Source of the DNA: Herbaspirillum sp. SJZ107
Lineage (GTDB): Bacteria; Pseudomonadota; Gammaproteobacteria; Burkholderiales; Burkholderiaceae_D
Length of the DNA stretch: 64,000 nt
NCBI RefSeq assembly: GCF_006715485.1
Contig: NZ_VFNH01000001.1
Location: 1,736,001-1,800,000 of the forward strand
Direction of reading: 5' to 3'
In this document: piece by piece, positions 1-9,104 of the stretch
Layout of the letters: every line of letters begins with the position of its first letter
Numbering within the stretch: position 1 is the stretch's first letter
Translations under genes and position numbers: made by a program
Notes under the pieces: model-generated
The model's database searches: none
The model's input: the letters and a program-made list of their open reading frames with translations, nothing else
What the model was told of the DNA's origin: nothing

Positions 1-338
1 TAGGTCGGCAGCAGGCCGATCACGACGGTGGACACGCCCATGGTCAGCAGCGCCGCCACCAGCGTGGCCTTGCGGCCGATACGGTCGCCGAAGTGGCCGA
101 ACACGGCCGAGCCGACCGGACGCGCGAAAAACGCGATGGCGAAGGTGGCCAGCGACGACAGCGTGGCCGCGGCCGGGTCGGCGGCCGGGAAGAACAGTTT
201 CGGGAACACCAGCACCGCGGCGGTGGCGTAGATATAGAAGTCGAAGAATTCGATGGTGGTGCCGATCAGGCTGGCGAACAGGACGGTGGCCGGGCGATTG
301 GTGGCGCTGCCTGCGCTCTGGGGCGGCTGTTTGCTCAT
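1..338 (-). CDS. MFS transporter, MHS (metabolite:H+ symporter) type, N-terminal part
   Basis: This gene runs off the left edge of the window, so only about the first 112 residues are visible. The start reads MSKQPPQSAG, followed by a first membrane helix with the EFFDFYIYATAA stretch that is typical of metabolite:H+ symporters of the major facilitator superfamily. The loop between helices 2 and 3 carries the signature GHFGDRIGRK. These proteins sit in the inner membrane and import small acids or osmolytes together with protons; the substrate cannot be read from this fragment. The ATG overlaps the stop of the thioredoxin gene upstream (ATGA at 335-338), so the two are probably co-transcribed and translationally coupled. 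Confidence 0.85.
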   Translation of the reverse strand, partial: MSKQPPQSAGSATNRPATVLFASLIGTTIEFFDFYIYATAAVLVFPKLFFPAADPAAATLSSLATFAIAFFARPVGSAVFGHFGDRIGRKATLVAALLTMGVSTVVIGLLPT

Positions 339-658
339 GCGCGCTCCGCCTGGCTCAGTGCATCGGCGACTTCGCGGCTGTCCGCCGGGCGCACCACGCG
401 CGCCACTTCCTTGCCGTCCTTGAGCACCACCACCGTCGGCCACAGCTTGATGCGGAACGAACGTCCCAGCGGCCGGCCCGGTCCATCCTCGACCTTGATG
501 TGCGCCGCCTGCGGATGGGCCGCCACGGCAGAGGCGATGTCGTCGCGCGCGGCGTTGCAGTAACCGCACCAGTTGGTCCCGAAATCGAGAGCCACGATAC
601 CGGGATGCGCGTCGATCGCGCCGCGTTCGGGCTGGGTGGTGTCATAGGGCTTGGTCAT
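335..658 (-). CDS. Thioredoxin family protein
   Basis: This is a 107-residue single-domain thioredoxin fold. The active-site motif WCGYC lies at residues 30-34, and the cis-proline segment LWPTVVVLKDGKEV follows in the expected place. There is no signal peptide, so it should act in the cytoplasm as a disulfide reductase. The central GY dipeptide differs from the classical WCGPC of TrxA, so it is probably an accessory thioredoxin rather than the housekeeping one. A good ribosome site (AAGGAG) precedes the ATG. The stop overlaps the start of the transporter gene downstream by four bases, suggesting a two-gene operon. Confidence 0.85.
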   Translation of the reverse strand: MTKPYDTTQPERGAIDAHPGIVALDFGTNWCGYCNAARDDIASAVAAHPQAAHIKVEDGPGRPLGRSFRIKLWPTVVVLKDGKEVARVVRPADSREVADALSQAERA

Positions 659-760
659 GCAAGGTCTCCTTTACTGTCTTGTTGAGGCAATGACAATAGA
701 GTACCGCAAAACGCTGCCTTCGGCACCGCCCAGTCCTGTTTCAACCTTGCCGGTTGCCGT

Positions 761-3700
761 TCAGTCGGCGTGCCCGTGGTCCTGCTCGCACTCGGCTGGT
801 TGCGCCTTGCAGCGCGCTGCGTATGCCGCCAGGTTGCCGCGTCGCGCCGCCAGCGCCGCCGGTGTGCTGAACGGGGCCAGGATTTCTGCCTGCGTGTAGG
901 TGCGCCCGTTCTTGATCACATACTGCACGGCGGCGGCCGCGCGCAGGTCGGCCAGCGGATTCCCTCGCACCGCGATCAGGTCGGCCAGCTTGCCTGCTTC
1001 CACCGAACCGAGATCGCGCTCCACTAGCGCCATCCTGGCGGCATTGATTGTCACCGTCTGCAGTGCCGTGTAGTTACCGAGCGCCATGCCGGCCGCGCGC
1101 AGGTTGAGGTGCAGCTGAATGCCCGGCACCACCAGGGGCGAGTCGGTGCCATTGGCCACCAGGCCGCCGGCCGCCACTACCTTGGCCTGCTGGGTAGCGT
1201 CGTTGACGATGCCGGCCAGCTGGGCCGCGGTGGGCGGCACGGCGTTCTGCAATCCCGCCACGAAATTCGGCGGCACCAGGATGAAGCGCGGGTCGGTGGC
1301 GATGCCCGGGTCGAGCCCGGCCAGGGCCGACGCCGAGAACAAGGTGTCGATCAGGTGGAAGCCACCCTTGCCGTAGATGTCGTAAGCATCCTGGTAGGTG
1401 ATCGCCTTGACGAAGGATTTCGACCAGCTGTAGCCCATGCGCTGGGTGGCCGACAGATGGGTGGTGCCTGCGATGCCGGTCTGGGCGCCCGGACTGATCG
1501 GGTGGGTCCCGCTCGGCACGCCGAGGTCGAGGGCGCCCTGGGCGATCCGGCTCATGACCGGGATCGGCGCCCGCACGTAGGACTTCATGAAATCGACGTC
1601 CATGCGTTTGGCCTTGGCGATCTCGATGTCGGCCACCTCGGGCGTGCGCAGGCTGCGCGCGAAATGGTAGAACAGGCGGTTGCCCTCCCACAGCGGCGGC
1701 GAGACGAACAGGCGCGGTCCCACCAGCCGTCCGGCTTCGAGCGATTCGCGCAGCTCGATCGACTGGTGCAGCGGCCCGCCGACCGACTGCCCGGTGGTCA
1801 CACCGTAGGACAGCATCAGCGGCAGCCACTGTCCGACCTGGCCGCCCTGATACAGGGTCAGCGGATGGATGTGGGTTTCGATCAGGCCCGGCATCACGGT
1901 CAGGCCGCTGGCGTCGACGTAGCGCTCGGCGCCGGTTTCGCTGCCGGCACGATGCGGCCGTACCCAGGCGATGCGATTGCCGCGGACGAGAATGTCGACG
2001 TCATAGCGCAGCGAGGGCGACAGTCCGTCCCATAGCGCGCCGGCGCGGATCAGGGTAGTGCCGGCTGGAACCTGCTGGCGCCAGCTCAGCCGCACTGGGA
2101 CGTCGGCCGGGGTGCCGGGGTTGCCGGTGGCGTCGACGCGCAGGGTGCGGATGCGCTCGGCCGATTTGTACAGCAGCGTGTTCGAATCGCCCCAGGATGG
2201 CAGGTCGGCCGGTTCGTTCGACAGCACGCGCGCCTGGCCGGCGGGCGAGCCGTCCGGGTTCAGCGGCATCAGGTGCAGCAGCGAATCCATGATGAAGGCG
2301 ACCCGGCGCCCGTCCGGCGACAGTACCGCCGCACCCTCGTCGCGTTCGCTGATCTGGCGCGGCGCGGCCGCCACGCCGTAGAAAACCGCCTGGCGCGTGG
2401 CAAGGTCGATCACGCGCAGCTTGTTGTAGCCCTCGCGGTAGCGGTTGTTGATGCGTTCGTTATCGACGACCAGGATGCGGCGCCCGTCCGGTGTCCATTG
2501 CGGCGTGCTGACCTGGCTGCCGACGGCCGTGACGATCACCTCGAAGCTGCCGGTGGCACGGTTCCAGACCTCCAGCTGGCCGGCCAGCGTGGTGTAGGCG
2601 ATGCGCCCGCCGTCGGGCGACAGCTTCGGGTTGGCCATCGAGCGGCCGGGAATCGCCGCCAGCCGCGTGCGCGCACCGGTGGCGACGTCGACCTGGTCGA
2701 CCGCGAGCTGGCCGGCATTCCCGCGTTCGCTCGAAAAGTAGACCGCGTGGCCGTCGGCGCTCCATTGCGGACTGGTGTCACGGTCGATGTCGTCGGTCAG
2801 CCGGCGCGGGACGCCGCCAATGCGCATCACCCAGACATCGTTCAGGGCGACAAAGGCGATACTTTGTCCGTCCGGCGACAGCACCGGCGCGCTGATGCCC
2901 GACACCGCGCGCGCGCCCCGGTCGTCGAAATGGCGGTCCTTGCGGCGCGCAAAGGTGGGGCGGCGCAGCCCCAGTTCAGCACGGAAGGCGATGTCCGATG
3001 GGTTGCCGCCGAGCGCGTCGCGGACCCGGATGTGGCCGTCGGCCGTGTACAGAAAGCGCCCGTCCGGCAGCCAGCGCACCGGAAACGGGAAGATGTCCTC
3101 GTCGGTCGTGACCTGGGCGCCGCCGACCACCAGCTGGCGCGCGGCGTTCTGGTAGACCAGGCCGGCGCCGCCCGGGGCCCAGGTCGGGGCCGTGCCGGGG
3201 GCGACGATCGCGGCGGCGCCGCCGGCCAGCGGCGCGGTCACCACGTTGGCGCCGTCGACATATGCCACGCGCGTGCCGTCGGGCGACACCACCGGATTGC
3301 TTTCCATGCCCGGCCCGGCCGTGACCCGCTGCGGCTGGCCGCCGCCGCTCGCCACACGCCAGATCTTGTATTGGCCGTCGTTGCTGCGGTCGCTCGAGAA
3401 CACCAGGCCGCTGCCGTCGGGCAACCAGGCCGGCTCGCGGTCGTCGTTCGGCCCGGTCGTGAGTTCGGTGGCGTTGCGGCCGTCCGGCATGATGGTCCAG
3501 ATATGGTAGTTGCCTACGGGAGCGTAGTTCTGGAAGGCGATGCGGCTGCCGTCGGGCGACCAGACCGGCGCGGTCGGCTCCAGCTGCCAGCCGGTGATGC
3601 GGGTCGCCTTCCCGCCGCCAATGGGCATGATCCAGAGCGCGCCCTGGTTCGAAAACACGATGCGTGTACCGTCGGGCGAGGGTGCCGCGGCCATGTCGGT

Positions 3701-3874
3701 CCCTTCGCGCAGCTCGACCACGTAGTCGCGGGTGGGGCCGCGCAGGTCGTTGAGCTGGTCGGCACCGGACCGGTGGGGCCACTGGCAGGCGCTGAGGAAG
3801 GCGGTGGCGATGGCGGCGGTGAGTACGGGGCCGGCCAGCGGGCGGAAGGAATAAGGCGTGGCGGAATCGTTCAT
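761..3874 (-). CDS. Lipoprotein amidohydrolase with N-terminal TolB-like beta-propeller
   Basis: This 1037-residue protein joins two enzyme-type domains. The N-terminus has a lipoprotein signal with lipobox LSAC (Cys30). Residues of about 50-610 contain many PD40/TolB-like propeller blades, each with the repeating SPDG motif (for example SPDGTRIVFS, SPDGSRIAF, SPDGQSIAF). From about residue 620 a metal-dependent amidohydrolase domain follows: metal ligands are the HIH pair (His668, His670), a probable carboxylated lysine in FMKSYVR (Lys764), GTHPIS, GTTHLS and the aspartate in NGTDSPL. Such proteins are membrane-anchored hydrolases of cyclic amides or peptides facing the periplasm; the substrate is unknown. 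It stands alone, 102 bases upstream of the thioredoxin gene on the same strand. The C-terminus contains two cysteines and ends QDHGHAD. Confidence 0.85.
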   Translation of the reverse strand: MNDSATPYSFRPLAGPVLTAAIATAFLSACQWPHRSGADQLNDLRGPTRDYVVELREGTDMAAAPSPDGTRIVFSNQGALWIMPIGGGKATRITGWQLEPTAPVWSPDGSRIAFQNYAPVGNYHIWTIMPDGRNATELTTGPNDDREPAWLPDGSGLVFSSDRSNDGQYKIWRVASGGGQPQRVTAGPGMESNPVVSPDGTRVAYVDGANVVTAPLAGGAAAIVAPGTAPTWAPGGAGLVYQNAARQLVVGGAQVTTDEDIFPFPVRWLPDGRFLYTADGHIRVRDALGGNPSDIAFRAELGLRRPTFARRKDRHFDDRGARAVSGISAPVLSPDGQSIAFVALNDVWVMRIGGVPRRLTDDIDRDTSPQWSADGHAVYFSSERGNAGQLAVDQVDVATGARTRLAAIPGRSMANPKLSPDGGRIAYTTLAGQLEVWNRATGSFEVIVTAVGSQVSTPQWTPDGRRILVVDNERINNRYREGYNKLRVIDLATRQAVFYGVAAAPRQISERDEGAAVLSPDGRRVAFIMDSLLHLMPLNPDGSPAGQARVLSNEPADLPSWGDSNTLLYKSAERIRTLRVDATGNPGTPADVPVRLSWRQQVPAGTTLIRAGALWDGLSPSLRYDVDILVRGNRIAWVRPHRAGSETGAERYVDASGLTVMPGLIETHIHPLTLYQGGQVGQWLPLMLSYGVTTGQSVGGPLHQSIELRESLEAGRLVGPRLFVSPPLWEGNRLFYHFARSLRTPEVADIEIAKAKRMDVDFMKSYVRAPIPVMSRIAQGALDLGVPSGTHPISPGAQTGIAGTTHLSATQRMGYSWSKSFVKAITYQDAYDIYGKGGFHLIDTLFSASALAGLDPGIATDPRFILVPPNFVAGLQNAVPPTAAQLAGIVNDATQQAKVVAAGGLVANGTDSPLVVPGIQLHLNLRAAGMALGNYTALQTVTINAARMALVERDLGSVEAGKLADLIAVRGNPLADLRAAAAVQYVIKNGRTYTQAEILAPFSTPAALAARRGNLAAYAARCKAQPAECEQDHGHAD

Positions 3875-4104
3875 GACGGTCTCCGGGTGAGTGACCAGCT
3901 GATCCTAAAGCCGGGTTCGCTCGACAGTGCAAGTATCAGCGCTTTTGCTGAGCACGCTCAACAGGTATTACTGCTGCATTGGAACCTTTTTGGAATTAAA
4001 TTGTTCCGTAAAGAATGCGAACTCAACGTGAAGCAGCGAACGGAAGCGCTGCCCGGCGGGTGGCATCCTGAAATCGGTATAAACGTAAAGTAAAGGAGCC
4101 CATC

Positions 4105-4293
4105 ATGTCTGACGATCTGCACAACCGTGGTCCGCAGGACCGCAGCCGCATCAACCTGCATGAGCCGTGGGAAGTCCAGTACTGGACCAAGACCCTCGGC
4201 GTCTCGAAGGAAGAACTGGAACGCGCGGTCAAGTCGGCCGGCAGCAGCAGCGTGAACACGGTGCGCCAGCACCTGACCGGCAACAAGCACTAA
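4105..4293 (+). CDS. DUF3606 domain-containing small protein
   Basis: This 62-residue protein matches the DUF3606 family: an N-terminal RGPQDRSRIN-like stretch (here NRGPQDRSRINLHEPWEV), then YWTKTLGVSKEELERAVKSAG, a small helical domain. The function is unknown; in related bacteria such small proteins are often found in stress-related loci. A strong ribosome site (AAAGGAG) lies eight bases before the ATG. The gene is followed by a GC-rich hairpin and by genes for a mechanosensitive channel and a stress-type dehydrogenase, which fits an osmotic or general stress context. That role is inferred only from the neighbours. Confidence 0.8.
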   Translation: MSDDLHNRGPQDRSRINLHEPWEVQYWTKTLGVSKEELERAVKSAGSSSVNTVRQHLTGNKH

Positions 4294-4313
4294 GCGCTAC
4301 CGTTCCACTCCGT

Positions 4314-4330
4314 GCCCGGCCGCGCCGGGC
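4314..4330 (+). terminator. GC-rich hairpin after the DUF3606 gene
   Basis: A perfect 7-bp inverted repeat (GCCCGGC / GCCGGGC, loop CGC) begins 21 bases after the stop codon. It has no T-run after it, so it may slow or end transcription only partly, and the channel gene downstream may still be read through. Confidence 0.35.
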
Positions 4331-4440
4331 GCGAGCACGCTCCGCCATCTTCATGGACGCGACACGCGTCCATTCCGTATGCCGCCGCATTGCCTGCAGT
4401 GCCGGCGCGCCTCGATACAACCTGATTCGCAAGGAGCCCA

Positions 4441-5607
4441 ATGACTATCCGCGGCTATTTCACTTCCCTCGACATAAGCTGGACCAACCTCGCCTTCGCG
4501 GTCGGCGCGGCGGTCGTCAGCTTCACCCTCATCCACGGCGCCGTGATGCTGTTCCGGCGCCGCCTCGACGCGCTCGATGGCGCACGCGCCCACAGGCCCC
4601 TGGTCGACGTGCTGCGTCAGACACTGGCACGCACCAGCAAGCTGGCCATCCTGGCGACCTCGATCCTGATCGGCGTATCCGTGCTCAACCTGCCGCCGCC
4701 CTGGGATGCGCGCGTCGGCCACCTGTGGTTCCTGACCCTCGGCGCCCAGATCGCGCTGTGGCTGCACCGCGCGATCGACGTCAGCGCGCGCCGCTACTTC
4801 CAGACGCACGGCAAGGGCCGCGAAGACGACCAGGTCTCGGTAGCGCATACCCTCGTCATCTGGGCGATGCAGTGGAGCGTGTGGACCATCTTCCTGCTGG
4901 CGATGCTGTCCAACCTCGGCATCAACGTCACCACCTTCGTGGCCAGCCTCGGCATCGGCGGCGTGGCCGTCGCGCTGGCGGTGCAGAACATCCTCGGCGA
5001 CCTGTTCGCTTCGCTGTCGATCGCGCTGGACAAGCCCTTCGAGGTCGGCGATTCGATCTCGGTGCCGGAATTCTCCGGCTCGATCGAACATGTTGGCCTG
5101 AAGACGACCCGCATCCGCGCCCTGTCGGGCGAGCAGATCGTGATCGCCAACGCCGAACTGCTGCGCAAGGTGGTGCACAACTTCAAGCGCCAGTCGACCC
5201 GCCGCGTGCAGTACACGCTGCGCGTCAACCCGTCCACCGCGCCCGAACTCGCGGCCAAGGTGCCGGAGCGCCTCGGCGCCATCATCCAGGCCAAGGACCA
5301 GGTCAAGTTCGACCACGTCAACCTGACCACGATGACCCAGGACTTCATCGAGTACGACATCGTCTACAACCTGCAGGATGCCAACTACGGCCTGTTCCTG
5401 TCGACCCAGCAGGCGGTACTGCTGGAAACCATGGAGATGCTGCGCGATCTGGGCATCTCGACCGCGCCGCGCGCCCAGGAATTCACGCTGCACGAGCAGC
5501 CCGGCAAGGGCGACGCCCGTGCGCCGGCCGGCGCCGAAGGTGTTAACGCGCCGACCTATGGGATTCCTGGCGGCACGCGAGCGCCATCCCTGATCCGTGG
5601 CGCCTAA
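4441..5607 (+). CDS. Mechanosensitive ion channel family protein (MscS type)
   Basis: This 388-residue inner-membrane protein has about four transmembrane segments and a cytoplasmic MscS beta domain. The pore helix is recognisable at about residues 163-185 (VASLGIGGVAVALAVQNILG), followed by the conserved SIALDKPFEVGDSI segment. The beta domain continues with VGLKTTRIRALSGEQIVIAN. MscS channels open when membrane tension rises and release solutes during osmotic downshock. The C-terminal 40 residues are proline and alanine rich and poorly conserved. An AAGGAG ribosome site stands just before the ATG, and the gene sits between DUF3606 and a stress-type dehydrogenase on the same strand. Confidence 0.9.
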   Translation: MTIRGYFTSLDISWTNLAFAVGAAVVSFTLIHGAVMLFRRRLDALDGARAHRPLVDVLRQTLARTSKLAILATSILIGVSVLNLPPPWDARVGHLWFLTLGAQIALWLHRAIDVSARRYFQTHGKGREDDQVSVAHTLVIWAMQWSVWTIFLLAMLSNLGINVTTFVASLGIGGVAVALAVQNILGDLFASLSIALDKPFEVGDSISVPEFSGSIEHVGLKTTRIRALSGEQIVIANAELLRKVVHNFKRQSTRRVQYTLRVNPSTAPELAAKVPERLGAIIQAKDQVKFDHVNLTTMTQDFIEYDIVYNLQDANYGLFLSTQQAVLLETMEMLRDLGISTAPRAQEFTLHEQPGKGDARAPAGAEGVNAPTYGIPGGTRAPSLIRGA

Positions 5608-5639
5608 AATTCCCACTCACGTTTCAAAAGGAGAAAGCA

Positions 5640-6491
5640 ATGCCCGAAGAAAAGCAATTCCCCGCACAGCAACAGCAGCCCCCGGGCACCGAAGCGCAGC
5701 TTACCCCTAAGGCCGACCACGGCGAAACCAGCTACGTCGGCCGCGGCCGGCTCGAGGGCAAGGCAGCAGTCATCACCGGCGCCGACTCCGGCATCGGCCG
5801 CGCCGTCGCCCTGGCCTATGCGCGCGAAGGCGCCGACGTCCTGATCGGCTACCTGAACGAAGACGAGGATGCGCAGGAAACCGCGCGCCTGGTCACCGAA
5901 GCCGGCCGCAAGGCGGTGCTGTTCCCCGGCGACCTGTCCGATCGTAACGTGTGCCGCGCGCTGGTCGACAAGGCGGTGCAGGAATTCGGCCGCATCGACG
6001 TGCTGGTGAATAATGCCGCCTACCAGATGACCCATGAATCGATCGAGGAAATCCCGGACGACGAGTGGGAACACACCTTCGCGGTGAACATCAGCGCGAT
6101 GTTCTACATCTGCAAGGCAGCGGTGAAGCACATGAAGCCGGGCTCGGCCATCATCAACACCACGTCGATCAATTCCGACAAGCCGACGCCGCAGCTGCTG
6201 GCCTACGCCACCACCAAGGGCGCGATCGCCAACTTCACGGCCGGCCTGGCGCAGCTGCTGGCCGAAAAAGGCATCCGCGTGAATTCGGTGGCCCCGGGCC
6301 CGATCTGGACCCCGCTGATTCCGTCGACCATGCCGCCTGAGAAGGTCGAGAGCTTCGGCGCCGAGACGCCGATGAAGCGTGCCGGACAGCCGAAGGAACT
6401 GGCGCCGGTGTACGTGATGCTGGCGACCGACGAGGCGAGCTACGTGTCGGGCGCCCGCATCGCGGTGACCGGCGGTACGCCGATCCTGTAA
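5640..6491 (+). CDS. SDR family oxidoreductase, general-stress type
   Basis: This is a 283-residue classical-fold short-chain dehydrogenase/reductase with an N-terminal extension of about 35 polar residues containing QQQQPPG. The cofactor motif is TGADSGIGRA, the structural motif NNAAYQ replaces the usual NNAG, and the catalytic set is present (Ser in NTTSINS, then YATTKGA). The extension and the QxP-rich start place it with the YhxC/YdaD-like dehydrogenases that are induced in general stress responses of many bacteria. The substrate is unknown. A strong AAAAGGAG site is 7-8 bases before the ATG. It lies 32 bases after the MscS gene, so co-transcription is likely. A palindromic element follows between this gene and the convergent PBP gene. 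Confidence 0.85.
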   Translation: MPEEKQFPAQQQQPPGTEAQLTPKADHGETSYVGRGRLEGKAAVITGADSGIGRAVALAYAREGADVLIGYLNEDEDAQETARLVTEAGRKAVLFPGDLSDRNVCRALVDKAVQEFGRIDVLVNNAAYQMTHESIEEIPDDEWEHTFAVNISAMFYICKAAVKHMKPGSAIINTTSINSDKPTPQLLAYATTKGAIANFTAGLAQLLAEKGIRVNSVAPGPIWTPLIPSTMPPEKVESFGAETPMKRAGQPKELAPVYVMLATDEASYVSGARIAVTGGTPIL

Positions 6492-6502
6492 ACGGTCGCA
6501 TC

Positions 6503-6532
6503 AACGTCGTCCCCCTCCGCGGGGGCGACGTT
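6503..6532. repeat. REP-like palindrome, family A (also a possible bidirectional terminator)
   Basis: An inverted repeat AACGTCG-T-CCCCC / GGGGG-CGACGTT with a 5-base loop sits between two convergent genes. The CGTCG...CGACG outer arms and C-run/G-run inner arms are shared with elements at 18061-18153 and 43456-43483. It could end transcription from both sides. Confidence 0.6.
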
Positions 6533-6605
6533 CATTTTCGTTCGCGTCACAGTAATTCCACAAACACGCTATCCGGCATTACCGTTCGCATCACGGTAAA
6601 TCACC

Positions 6606-9017
6606 TCAAGCATCATTCGGCAACTGGTTGCCCTGCCCCGGCGGCAAGGGTTCCTGCTCCGGCTCCGGCATCGGCGCCTGCTCCGGGCTCGGGCCGACCG
6701 GCTCGTCGGCCGGCGGACCGCCTTCCTGCTCCATGTCGCCGCCCTCTTCCATGTCCTCCTCGACCGGCGCTTCCTCGCGGCGGTACACCGGCGCCGCCTT
6801 CTGGCCGCCCGGGAACAGCGCGTCGGCGCTGACCTTGCCGCTGGCGAGGGCATCCTTGAAGAAGTCGCCGACCAGCAGGATCGCGCTATGGCCACCCTGG
6901 CCCCAGTAATTCGAGCGCATCGTCACGCGGTTGTCGTTGAAGCCGACCCAGGCGCCCGCCACCAGGTTCGGGTGCATCATGATGAACCAGCCGTCGGCAT
7001 TGTTCTGGGTGGTGCCGGTCTTGCCGGCGACGTCGGCGGTGATGCCGAACTTGTAGCGGATCGCGGTGCCGGTGCCGCGGTTGATCACGCCGCGCATCAT
7101 GTCCAGCAGGGTGACGGCGGAGGCCTGCGACAGCACGCGCTGCGGCTGCTGCGAACCGAAGTCGGCGATGACCTTGCCGTCGCGGTCGGTGATCCTGCGC
7201 ACGAACACCGGGTGCCGGTATTCGCCCTGGGTGGCGATGGTGGAATAGGCGCTCACCATTTCCAGCAGCGTCACCGGGCTGGTGCCGAGGGCGATCGACG
7301 GCACCTGGGCCAGCTTCGACTGGCGCACGCCCATGTCCTGGGCCAGCTTGACGATCGGCGCCACGCCCACGTCCTGCATCACCTGCGCGGTGATGGTGTT
7401 CTTCGAGAACACCAGGCCGTCGCGCATCGTCAGCGTGCGCCCGGTGGTGCCGCTCATGTCGGTCGGGCGCCAGATGGTGCCGTCGCCGAAGCGGATGCTG
7501 GTGACGGCGTCGCGGTAGGGATGCTCGGGCGCGATGCCCTTTTCCAGCGCGGCGGCGTAGACGATTGGCTTGAAGGTGGACCCCGGCTGGCGCGCCGCCT
7601 GGTTCACGTGGTCATATTGCTCGCGCTGGAAGTTGCGGCTGCCAACCCAGGCCTTGACTTCGCCGCTGGCCGGGTCCATGGCGACGAAGCCAGCTTCCAG
7701 GCGCGACTTGGCGATTTTCAGGTTGCGCATGAACTCGCGGTTTCCCCTGAGGCGCTTGAGTACGGCCTCCGGCTTGTCGCCGGCTTCGACCGCCTTGCGG
7801 TACTCGCCCGATTCGCGCACGAAGGCATTCAGCAGGTCGCCGTGCGACTGCCAGAAGTACTCGAACGGCGTCACGTTCTCGCGCATCGAGATGTAGGTCT
7901 GCGGCTGGCTGGCATTCACCTGCCACGAATGGGCCCAGTCGACGTCGGCGATCGCCTGCAGTGCATCGGCCTGGCGTTCCACTGCGCGCACGGCGTCCTG
8001 CTGCAGGTCGTAGTCGAGCGTGGTCTGCACCACCAGGCCGTCCTGCTGCAGGTCGGCGTCGTTCTTGTCGGCCCATTCGACCAGCCAGCGCCGTACGTAG
8101 GCGGTGAAGTGGTCGTCCTTGCCGGTGCGCTCGGCCTGGCGCGTGAAATGCAGGCCCAGGCGCCGCCGCGACAGCTGCTTGTAGCGGTTCTCGTCGAAGG
8201 CGCCGGCTTTCAGCATCTGCGCCAGCACCACGTTGCGGCGCGCCAGCGAGCGTTCCGGATTGGTCACCGGGTTGTAGTAGGCAGTGCCCTTCAGCATGCC
8301 GACCAGGGTCGCGGCCTCGGTCTCGTTCAGCTGCAGCGCCGGCTTGTTGAAGTAGGTGCGCGCCGCCGCCTCGATGCCGTAGGTGTTGTACAGGAAGGGC
8401 ACCGTGTTCAGGTAGGCCTCGAGGATCTCGGTCTTGCTGTAGGTGTTCTCGATCTTGAAGGCGGTGATCAGCTCCTTCAGCTTGCGGTTGATGTTGCGCG
8501 CGCGGCCGATCTCGTCGCGGAACATGTTGCGCGCCAGCTGCTGGGTGATGGTCGAGCCGCCCTGGGCATCGCCCTTGAGGTTGGCGACGAAGGCGCCGGC
8601 GGTACGGGTGAAGTCGATGCCGTGGTGTTCGTAGAAGCGGTGGTCCTCGGTCGCGATCAGCGCCGTCACCACGTGTTTCGACACCTGCGACAGCGGCACC
8701 CTGTCCTGCACCCCCTGCTCGAAGCTGGCCAGCTCGCGGCCGTCGCTCGAGACGACCACGGTCGGACGCGCCACGCGCGCCTGCTTCACGTCCTCGATAC
8801 CCGGCGTCAGCGGGAACAGGATGGCGATATAGATGACGAAGACGGCCACCAGCAGGACCGAGGCGCCGCCGACGATCCACAGCCAGCGCTGCAGCGGCGG
8901 CTTCTGCATGAGCAGCCCATGCGCGCGCGCGTACTCCTGCCGGGCACGCGCCCCGGCGCGGTCCAGCAGCCTGCGTTCGCGTCCATTCCATTGCTTGCCG
9001 TTGTTATGGTCATCCAC
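6606..9017 (-). CDS. Class A penicillin-binding protein (PBP1A type)
   Basis: This 803-residue bifunctional enzyme polymerises and cross-links peptidoglycan in the periplasm. After a cytoplasmic start of about 45 residues and one transmembrane helix, the glycosyltransferase domain shows ATEDHRFYEHHGID (catalytic Glu), GGSTITQQLARN and the RKLKELITA segment. The transpeptidase domain has the SxxK nucleophile Ser480 in PGSTFKP, SKN in FSKNTIT, and KTG in AGKTGTTQN. The last 65 residues form an acidic, proline and methionine rich tail (for example VEEDMEEGGDMEQEGG), probably disordered in the periplasm. The length fits the family. It lies upstream of the GGDEF/EAL gene on the same strand with an 87-base gap. 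Confidence 0.92.
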   Translation of the reverse strand: MDDHNNGKQWNGRERRLLDRAGARARQEYARAHGLLMQKPPLQRWLWIVGGASVLLVAVFVIYIAILFPLTPGIEDVKQARVARPTVVVSSDGRELASFEQGVQDRVPLSQVSKHVVTALIATEDHRFYEHHGIDFTRTAGAFVANLKGDAQGGSTITQQLARNMFRDEIGRARNINRKLKELITAFKIENTYSKTEILEAYLNTVPFLYNTYGIEAAARTYFNKPALQLNETEAATLVGMLKGTAYYNPVTNPERSLARRNVVLAQMLKAGAFDENRYKQLSRRRLGLHFTRQAERTGKDDHFTAYVRRWLVEWADKNDADLQQDGLVVQTTLDYDLQQDAVRAVERQADALQAIADVDWAHSWQVNASQPQTYISMRENVTPFEYFWQSHGDLLNAFVRESGEYRKAVEAGDKPEAVLKRLRGNREFMRNLKIAKSRLEAGFVAMDPASGEVKAWVGSRNFQREQYDHVNQAARQPGSTFKPIVYAAALEKGIAPEHPYRDAVTSIRFGDGTIWRPTDMSGTTGRTLTMRDGLVFSKNTITAQVMQDVGVAPIVKLAQDMGVRQSKLAQVPSIALGTSPVTLLEMVSAYSTIATQGEYRHPVFVRRITDRDGKVIADFGSQQPQRVLSQASAVTLLDMMRGVINRGTGTAIRYKFGITADVAGKTGTTQNNADGWFIMMHPNLVAGAWVGFNDNRVTMRSNYWGQGGHSAILLVGDFFKDALASGKVSADALFPGGQKAAPVYRREEAPVEEDMEEGGDMEQEGGPPADEPVGPSPEQAPMPEPEQEPLPPGQGNQLPNDA

Positions 9018-9104
9018 TTCGGTTCCTGCCTGCTACATATTAATAGAGCTGCAAGTATAGCTGACGGCGTGTAAATGTACGCTGCACAAGAGTACGTACG
9101 GCGC

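Noticed and set aside
3985-4030. GGAAC-type string upstream of the DUF3606 gene that could be an ECF sigma -35
   Set aside because: A matching -10 is not at the usual spacing, so no promoter was called.
2273-4093. Long forward reading frame opposite the amidohydrolase gene
   Set aside because: It is a shadow of a GC-rich gene on the reverse strand, rich in Arg, Ala, Gly and Val, with no recognisable domain.
4167-5546. 459-codon frame overlapping DUF3606 and MscS
   Set aside because: It spans the intergenic gap and lies out of frame with both well-supported genes.
6888-9074. 728-codon forward frame opposite the PBP1A gene
   Set aside because: The reverse strand encodes a complete enzyme with all motifs; the forward frame has low-complexity composition typical of third-position GC bias.
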